A stretch of 10,624 nucleotides of DNA from an uncultured Fidelibacterota bacterium. Lineage in GTDB: Bacteria; Fidelibacterota; Marinisomatia; Marinisomatales; UBA1611. The stretch covers positions 1 to 10,624 of the forward strand of contig CALCSS010000104.1 in assembly GCA_937893835.1 (NCBI GenBank), given 5' to 3'. Position numbers and translations under genes: made by a program. Positions 7,301 through 10,624 of this stretch are shown here, one piece after another (position 1 is the first letter of the stretch; every line of letters begins with the position of its first letter). Below the pieces are notes generated by a model, which saw only the letters and a list, made by a program, of their open reading frames with translations, made no database searches and was not told the DNA's origin.

Positions 7301-9180
7301 CCTGCAACAACAGAGATCGAAAGATCTGGTGGCGGAAAGGATGCTTTTTCTGTAACTATGTTCGATGTTGGTCCCTCTAGGTCATACAGGTCGATCGAAC
7401 GAACCATGTAGGACGTTGGAACCCCTGGAGCCACAATATCGACGTATGAGGTGTCTCCAGTGATATTTTGGATCAGTCTATCATTCTTATAGATATTATA
7501 TGATTTTGCCTGAGGAATATCTGACCAATGAACCGTAAGCTGCCCCACTCCTCTCTCAACCCAGACATCTGGCCTTAGTCCTTCTGTGGATAGATCAATG
7601 CTTAGATCCTTAATATCTGCATTCGTCACATGGACCCTATCACCACCATTTCCACTTCCATTTCCATAGACCATTATGGTATAATGATCAGCTATGATCT
7701 CCTTGTCAAACCTGAATTTCCCGTTCCTTGATACAACGAACTCCTCCAACATATTAGTTCCTGATGAATCATAGAGAAATACCTTCGCCTGATCGACATT
7801 GTTCGCATCTCCGGTCTCATCAAGAAGGAGACCTTCAATGATATATATGCTGGGTGTTGTGGCCTTATATTCTGGTGATGGTGGCCCTTCTATTCCATCC
7901 TCGGTCAAAGAAGTGATGTAGTAAGCGTATTCAGTCTCCCATTTTAATTTCTTAAGATTGATCTCATTTTTGGTCGTATTGGTCTGCAACTTGCCATTTG
8001 CATATAGGTTATATGAACTAGCACCCTCAACAAAATTCCAAGTGATCAAATTATTATTTCTTCTGTCATTCACTGCATTTATCGTATCCGGAGGACTGAA
8101 TTGACTTTTGTCACATTTGGCATCTGACTTGGAACCCACAGAACCATATTTGTCAACACCTGCGACTGTAAAACAATTTTCTGCACCTGCCTCAGTTGTG
8201 ATACTCGCTGTCAAACTGGTGGTCGAGTCAATGAGAGTCCCATTTTGATAGACATAGTAACTGATACTATTATTTGCTGTCTTCCAGCTAAGAGCAACTT
8301 GATTGGCTCCGCTCTCAGCCTTTAGACCTTTAACTTTTGCAATTTCTGGATGTGTGGATGAGAATATGCTTGCCGATTGATTACCCTCATCAGAGTGATG
8401 ATCAAGCGTTGAAACCGTATATGAGTATTCTGTATCGAATTTTAACTTAAAGTCAGTGTATTCATTGTCTGGATTTGAGTTGACCTTCTCTCCATCCCTA
8501 TATATTGCATAGCCTGTTGCATCTTGCACAGCATCCCAGACCAACTTAACCGTATTCTTCTTAATCTCAGCAGTCACATTTTCAGGTGGGGCCATCGATG
8601 CTTTTCCATATTCAGTAATTGACCTCCCCCCCATGGACTTATCTGATTTTACTGCAACGACATTGTATGCGAATGTCTGACCTGGGCCTACAGCATCAAG
8701 ATAAAAGGTCTCACGAACCGTCCCTACTTCCTTATTATCTCTATAAACAATATACTCTGTAGAACCTGACAGGGTCTGCCAATTCAATGACGCCCCATTG
8801 CCCGCAGCCTCCATCTTGACCTGGACCTGGTCTGGATTAGATCTCAATTGAGGTTCAAGGTCTGTTATCTTCGCACCACTGATAGTAATATTCTCTGTGA
8901 TACCATGCCCTTCTGGCCCGTAGATGTTCAAAACATATTTACCATCAGGAATATTCTTTAATTTGAATTTTCCACTACTGGGCGTTTCTACCTCAATGAC
9001 CTTCTTTTTATCTTGATCATATAAGACCAATCTAACAGGACCTATTTTCTTTCCTGACTCATCAAATGCACGACCAACTACCTCATATCCTTGCCCTAGT
9101 GCAGAGGAGATGAATAAAATCAGTGTGATGATGGAACTCCACCTATATGAGAACAGGCTTGGAGTGCATAACTTCCGCAT
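4390..9180 (-). CDS. Giant exported fnIII/CARDB-like protein with catalytically dead caspase-like domain (1596 aa)
   Basis: Domain order: signal peptide (1-30; basic start, hydrophobic 16-28, ending ALGQ); carboxypeptidase-regulatory-like domain 1 (about 31-114); fnIII 1-4 (115-443); carboxypeptidase-regulatory-like domain 2 (444-535); fnIII 5-10 (536-1040); two Ig/CARDB-like domains (1041-1268); caspase-like domain (about 1310-1595). The caspase fold shows DLLIYFSGEG, VLMPYDA, TLFMDVDF, MFTYYLLKGLRGDAD and VTVSELHNYV, but the catalytic His is Glu1409 and the catalytic Cys is Asp1461, and the domain has no cysteine. Twelve consecutive lysines (1482-1493) lie just after the pseudo-Cys strand. 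The ATG at 9180 is supported by GAGG seven bases upstream and gives a proper signal peptide. It heads a tight cluster with its 991-residue paralogue (21-base gap) and a lipoprotein gene. There is no transmembrane anchor, LPXTG motif or evident type IX sorting domain, so a periplasmic or secreted location is likely. The function is unknown; a scaffold or ligand-binding envelope protein is inferred. Confidence 0.9.
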   Translation of the reverse strand: MRKLCTPSLFSYRWSSIITLILFISSALGQGYEVVGRAFDESGKKIGPVRLVLYDQDKKKVIEVETPSSGKFKLKNIPDGKYVLNIYGPEGHGITENITISGAKITDLEPQLRSNPDQVQVKMEAAGNGASLNWQTLSGSTEYIVYRDNKEVGTVRETFYLDAVGPGQTFAYNVVAVKSDKSMGGRSITEYGKASMAPPENVTAEIKKNTVKLVWDAVQDATGYAIYRDGEKVNSNPDNEYTDFKLKFDTEYSYTVSTLDHHSDEGNQSASIFSSTHPEIAKVKGLKAESGANQVALSWKTANNSISYYVYQNGTLIDSTTSLTASITTEAGAENCFTVAGVDKYGSVGSKSDAKCDKSQFSPPDTINAVNDRRNNNLITWNFVEGASSYNLYANGKLQTNTTKNEINLKKLKWETEYAYYITSLTEDGIEGPPSPEYKATTPSIYIIEGLLLDETGDANNVDQAKVFLYDSSGTNMLEEFVVSRNGKFRFDKEIIADHYTIMVYGNGSGNGGDRVHVTNADIKDLSIDLSTEGLRPDVWVERGVGQLTVHWSDIPQAKSYNIYKNDRLIQNITGDTSYVDIVAPGVPTSYMVRSIDLYDLEGPTSNIVTEKASFPPPDLSISVVAGGYTVEGSGRHINLSWPEVPGVEKYALYRDGELLAKQSELLYEEKDLKWSTTYVYGINSIDADEIEGVNFVDSVTTHPEVSAPIFKLEGKVNSVEISWEAIPGMAGKYKIFRNGGNIADLDALSFIDPVTPGTEYCYTVAAEDTFKTVGPDAEIQCQKGYFAPPGNFTGRVLRNYAAFTWEPVLAATGYRIYRNGELIFDTPEATEFVDSDLKYDTYYTYEACSYDQELDEGPRITYPVTTHEEILAVELTAEADLEKITLNWERSNLRVDHTYRIYRDGELVTGTTNTTYEDFVPPGKFYCYDIKVNDKYDTEGPASNSECKKVMVNYPRMLQVTGDVRRVMFSFKQMVGAVGYNIYEVDKETDSTTFLTKTKSTNYQHKGLDFDTEYCYQIASEDGDGDEGPRSPTMCGYVLPPPHLTLIEKKFMENTGNGMLDGRENGWAIFKVVNDGRSPARELRPWLKPEAGTMTPSLKIDSVETIPILAVGDTAQIEIAIYAKLKIESGDRNFFFRVEEFSGQHLEPEPISFPTLKVTPPNLVVTDFAIDNEWGQHYVPKNEVVTMTIRVQNLSVGLTDTASIKFSRDSSFITDDEDELHEFGLITGGEKIDLSFEVLTREDNFTIKLDLYDYFETRKTVPLYIETMKIYKGKNDLIFYETPFPKDLSIGAKTVVPEIITNIPRASLDTETIGIVLGNLAFWDSTIVSKPSTQENVKQVREYFHGLFGMDDHEMVPSQYWLFNDGISSSDFRSIFDPSVGYIKKKIVSNLEYSVKDSLDLLIYFSGEGTTHNGEKVLMPYDANSKNSLTFFPLKNLYSDLAHIQSMPEVGNVTLFMDVDFNNAAFEQNIVKKVEVEEDAKKKKKKKKKKKKSEEPVVTLPNDLMPPESITVFFASDVSQLAYEHPDQGSSMFTYYLLKGLRGDADNGDKRVTVSELHNYVLKNVEDTTKTLYKDLPQVPILFTSNPDRVLYKLP
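4396..5253 (-). other. Pseudo-caspase domain (peptidase C14 fold) of the 1596-residue protein
   Basis: Residues about 1310-1595. Landmarks of the family are retained, including FSG-x-G, P-x-DA, the LFMD strand and the C-terminal FTYYLLKGL helix with an Asp/Asn-rich turn. In active members the FSGHG His and the D-x-C Cys form the dyad. Here they are Glu1409 (codon GAG, 4956-4954) and Asp1461 (codon GAT, 4800-4798). The domain contains no Cys. Residues about 1465-1505, including the lysine run, are an insertion relative to the 991-residue paralogue. Confidence 0.85.
4702..4737 (-). repeat. Poly-lysine tract: twelve AAA/AAG codons in a 9-base period
   Basis: Codes for Lys1482-1493 of the 1596-residue protein. 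Most of it is the unit AAG-AAA-AAG repeated about four times, so it is a low-complexity DNA tract as well as a peptide one. It is flanked by acidic stretches (VEVEED before, SEEP after), giving a strongly charged, probably disordered loop. It lies between the pseudo-Cys strand and the next core strand, where caspases and metacaspases carry the inter-subunit linker. Confidence 0.95.
5377..6060 (-). other. Paired Ig/CARDB-like domains in the 1596-residue protein
   Basis: Residues about 1041-1268. Domain one opens with GNGMLDGRE, then a strand into NDGRSPARE. Domain two has NLVVTDFAIDNEW and TIRVQNLSVG. Both features are mirrored in the paralogue, so this pair was already joined to the caspase-like domain before the genes duplicated. 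CARDB-type domains are usually adhesive or spacer modules in secreted proteins. Confidence 0.6.
6061..7575 (-). repeat. fnIII domains 5-10 of the 1596-residue protein
   Basis: Residues about 536-613, 614-706, 707-786, 787-870, 871-953 and 954-1040. Odd copies have a 'V-x-PG-x-x-YCY' F-strand entry, while even copies have 'DLK(W/Y/F)-x-T-x-Y-x-Y' and often end in TTH-(P/E)-E. Each has a central YRDGEL-like motif (YRIYRNGE, YALYRDGE, YKIFRNGG). Cysteine pairs: C762/C782, C928/C948 and C1016/C1036; copies 5, 6 and 8 lack the pair. Lone Cys849 is in copy 8. Confidence 0.85.
7576..7851 (-). other. Second carboxypeptidase-regulatory-like domain of the 1596-residue protein
   Basis: Residues about 444-535. 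The order IYIIEGLLLDETG, AKVFLYDSSG, NGKFRFDKEI and YTIMVYGNG matches the N-terminal domain (VVGRAFDESG, VRLVLYDQD, SGKFKLKNIPDG, YVLNIYGPEG), including the same ending 'V/I-T/S-x-A-x-I-x-D-L'. This is a transthyretin-like beta-sandwich inserted between fnIII 4 and 5. Confidence 0.7.
7852..8838 (-). repeat. fnIII domains 1-4 of the 1596-residue protein
   Basis: Residues about 115-195, 196-280, 281-360 and 361-443. The tryptophan strand is visible in each (LNWQT, LVWDA, LSWKT, ITWNF), followed by Y-x-V/I/L-Y. Copies 1 and 3 are of the odd subtype, copies 2 and 4 of the even subtype. Only copy 3 has the cysteine pair (C336/C356). Confidence 0.85.
8839..9090 (-). other. N-terminal carboxypeptidase-regulatory-like domain of the 1596-residue protein
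   Basis: Residues about 31-114, immediately after the signal peptide. A typical transthyretin-like pattern: VVGRAFDESGK, a strand with VRLVLYD, then PSSGKFKLKNIPDGKYVLNIYG. Such domains commonly open secreted proteins in the Bacteroidota and relatives. Confidence 0.75.
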
Positions 9181-9278
9181 TATGTTACCTCGGTTTCTTT
9201 TTTAGCCAAATTAACTGTGGATTACCTAAATGGCCTTATAGATGAACTTAATTATTCATTGTTTAATTGTAAACCTTT
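9181..9278 (-). promoter_or_regulatory. Intergenic gap with ribosome binding site for the giant gene
   Basis: GAGG at 9191-9188 sits seven bases before the ATG at 9180, a good Shine-Dalgarno that supports this start. The rest of the gap is AT-rich. A possible promoter TTTACA (9273-9268), 17-base spacer, TAAGTT (9250-9245) is a poor match at the -10 hexamer. No GC-rich hairpin with a T-tail ends the upstream gene, so read-through from it is possible. Confidence 0.5.
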
Positions 9279-9851
9279 TTATGCATCTTCATTTTTTGGT
9301 TCCAATGGAACATATTTTTGCCAAAATCTTACAGATTCAGCCCATTCCTCTGAAAGATATGATGCTTTGGTACCTCCAATTAAATTCAATTGATTTCTCA
9401 TCATGGTCACCGGACCCATTGGTAATGAATCAAGCCCTTCAGGAATAGCATTGATGCTAATCAATTCCCATTCTGAAGAAGTAGTATTTTCATCATTTTC
9501 AGACAATACATCATGCCTGTATAATATAAGTTCTACTTTACCTGTTTTTACTGGTGTGCCATTCAGTGCCCTGGTCTGTATGTAATACTCTTCTTCTGGT
9601 CGTCTACGGACCAATCTTGAACATAGCTTAGTATCCTTACCTAATTCAATAAATGGACATACAAAATCACCAGCAAGGGATTCTTCGACCATAACTATCC
9701 TAACACCGTCTCTATAGCCTGGCCTATACATCTCTCTTTGCATCTGAGATCTGGCATGATCTGCCACTTGTTCAAAGCTCAATGTCCTTGCATATGTTTT
9801 TCCAGAGCCCATCACTTGACGTTTTACGAAATCATTGACTGAAACCAACAT
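9279..9851 (-). CDS. Small cytoplasmic protein resembling DUF3228 (190 aa)
   Basis: No signal peptide or membrane segment, so probably cytoplasmic. The C-terminal half resembles the DUF3228 family as I recall it: VELILYRHDVL (106-116), WELISINA (128-135), PMGPVTMMRN (144-153) and a GGT-x-x-SY...EEWAESVRFW segment (159-177). The length (190) is about that of the family. Its biochemical role is unknown. GGAG at 9862-9859, seven bases before the ATG at 9851, supports the start. The gene points the same way as the pseudo-caspase cluster 98 bases downstream, but the gap and its cytoplasmic character suggest it may not belong to that functional unit. It diverges from the lipid kinase-like gene across 92 bases. 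Confidence 0.7.
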   Translation of the reverse strand: MLVSVNDFVKRQVMGSGKTYARTLSFEQVADHARSQMQREMYRPGYRDGVRIVMVEESLAGDFVCPFIELGKDTKLCSRLVRRRPEEEYYIQTRALNGTPVKTGKVELILYRHDVLSENDENTTSSEWELISINAIPEGLDSLPMGPVTMMRNQLNLIGGTKASYLSEEWAESVRFWQKYVPLEPKNEDA

Positions 9852-9858
9852 TATATCT

Positions 9859-9897
9859 CTCCAAAATGATTATATAAAATTAAACTATTTTTTTAAA
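9859..9897 (-). promoter_or_regulatory. Candidate promoter and ribosome binding site for the DUF3228-like gene
   Basis: Reading the minus strand, TTTAAA (9897-9892) and TATAAT (9874-9869) are separated by 17 bases, a good sigma-70-type layout, followed by GGAG (9862-9859). The predicted start of transcription would fall near the GGAG, leaving a very short leader, and the whole stretch is AT-rich, so the promoter may be fortuitous. The ribosome binding site is more secure than the promoter. Confidence 0.35.
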
Positions 9898-9943
9898 ATT
9901 GTTAAGCCGTTGCCATTTATAAACTCATAGAATAATTTTAAGG

Positions 9944-10624
9944 ATGGAATTTCCGTTATGGCTCCCATTTGAAAATGAATGGTGGACCTTTTGCATATTA
10001 TTAGTATCGATACTGACCTTTGTCATAGGAAGCGAATTGACATTGAACTTTGGTTTCCTATCACCTGAATCCAACCGACGATTGGTTCATGTCACCATAG
10101 GAATACTGGTCACACTATCACCACTGATCTTTTCCAGATCAAATGAACCATCCATGCTTGCATTGGCATTCATCATCTTAAATGTTCTTGCTTACAATGA
10201 TAAAAGGTTCAAGGGTATCCACTCTCAAAGAAGGATCACTTATGGAACGATTTATTTCCCAATTGCATATCTGATCTTAACCATGGGGTTTTGGCAATAC
10301 ACTGAATTCATGATCATTAGCCTATCATTACTCGCATTGTCGGACCCATTTGCAGCCTTTATCGGAGAAAGGACATCAAACAAGATTGAATTTATTGTTT
10401 GGGATGATAAGAAGACACTGCAAGGTACTGTAGCATTCTTTTTCAGTGCCCTATTCTTAGTTTATTTCATAAGTCAACTCCTATTTAACTATTCAAATAT
10501 GTACCTGCTTCTCTTTGCAGTTTTTACTGCAACTGGCGCAACAATTGCAGAGATCACCAGTTCTAAAGGTTCTGATAATATTTCCATTCCTATTGTAACT
10601 ATGCTATTTATGATCGGCTTTTTT
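9944..10624 (+). CDS. Dolichol/phytol kinase-family integral membrane protein (3' end cut)
   Basis: An open frame from the ATG at 9944 runs 227 codons to the window edge without a stop. It is very hydrophobic, with several membrane helices (about 15-30, 48-64, 70-84, 99-116, 120-133, 161-180, 186-200). Family motifs are in order: NRRLVH (44-49, the R-(R/K)-x-x-H motif), SDPFAAFIGE (133-142), KTLQGT (157-162) and AEITSSKGSDNISIP (202-216). These match the CTP-dependent dolichol/phytol/diacylglycerol kinase family, which phosphorylates isoprenoid alcohols or lipids at the membrane. The exact substrate cannot be read from the sequence. An in-frame stop at 9920-9922 and no intervening ATG fix the start, but only AAGG directly abutting the ATG is seen, so the ribosome binding site is poor. 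It diverges from the DUF3228-like gene and shows no functional link to the pseudo-caspase operon. Confidence 0.82.
   Translation, partial: MEFPLWLPFENEWWTFCILLVSILTFVIGSELTLNFGFLSPESNRRLVHVTIGILVTLSPLIFSRSNEPSMLALAFIILNVLAYNDKRFKGIHSQRRITYGTIYFPIAYLILTMGFWQYTEFMIISLSLLALSDPFAAFIGERTSNKIEFIVWDDKKTLQGTVAFFFSALFLVYFISQLLFNYSNMYLLLFAVFTATGATIAEITSSKGSDNISIPIVTMLFMIGFF

Noticed and set aside
6061..8838. Recurring short DNA pattern (CCAT..CTATAG..) suggesting a direct-repeat array
   Set aside because: It is the coding trace of the YRDGE-like motif in each fnIII domain, about 240-270 bases apart, not a CRISPR or other DNA-level array.
1393..9180. Type IX secretion or LPXTG-type C-terminal sorting signal on the giants
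   Set aside because: Both proteins end within the caspase-like domain itself, with no added sorting domain, hydrophobic tail or sortase motif.
9261..9274. Small palindrome GTTTA-ATTG-TAAAC in the gap before the giant gene
   Set aside because: Five-base AT-rich arms in an AT-rich gap are expected by chance. There is no T-tail for a terminator and no second copy to suggest an operator.

Overview
The window looks like part of a chromosome from a free-living Gram-negative bacterium of moderate-to-low GC. Likely affiliation is the Fibrobacteres-Chlorobi-Bacteroidetes side of the tree. The reasons are very large Sec-exported proteins built from carboxypeptidase-regulatory-like, fibronectin type III (fnIII), CARDB-like and caspase-like domains, and signal peptides ending in 'Q'. 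Recognisable Shine-Dalgarno sequences before two genes fit Marinimicrobia-like lineages somewhat better than typical Bacteroidota. This placement is tentative. No RNA genes, mobile elements or CRISPR arrays were seen.

Layout. Everything from about 9851 down to position 1 is on the minus strand: a small cytoplasmic protein resembling DUF3228 (9851-9279), a 98-base gap, a 1596-residue exported protein (9180-4390), a 991-residue paralogue (4368-1393), a 437-residue LPP20-type lipoprotein (1386-73), and the first 19 codons of another probable gene (57-1). The last four are separated by only 21, 6 and 15 bases and almost certainly form one operon. Diverging across a 92-base gap is a plus-strand membrane protein of the dolichol/phytol kinase family (9944 onward), cut by the window end.

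Central unit. The two giant proteins share one plan: signal peptide, carboxypeptidase-regulatory-like domain(s), fnIII domains that alternate between two subtypes (10 and 4 copies), two Ig/CARDB-like domains, and a C-terminal caspase-like (peptidase C14) domain. Both caspase-like domains keep the fold's landmarks but lack the catalytic His and Cys. The positions hold Tyr833/Thr885 in the shorter protein and Glu1409/Asp1461 in the longer, and neither domain contains any cysteine. They are therefore best read as pseudo-caspases. With the co-encoded outer-membrane-type lipoprotein they form a plausible, apparently uncharacterised envelope system in which caspase folds act as binding or scaffold modules. 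That role is inference.

Other points: seven of the fourteen fnIII domains carry a cysteine pair exactly 20 residues apart and the other seven carry neither cysteine. A run of twelve lysines interrupts the larger pseudo-caspase where active caspases and metacaspases have their processed inter-subunit linker.
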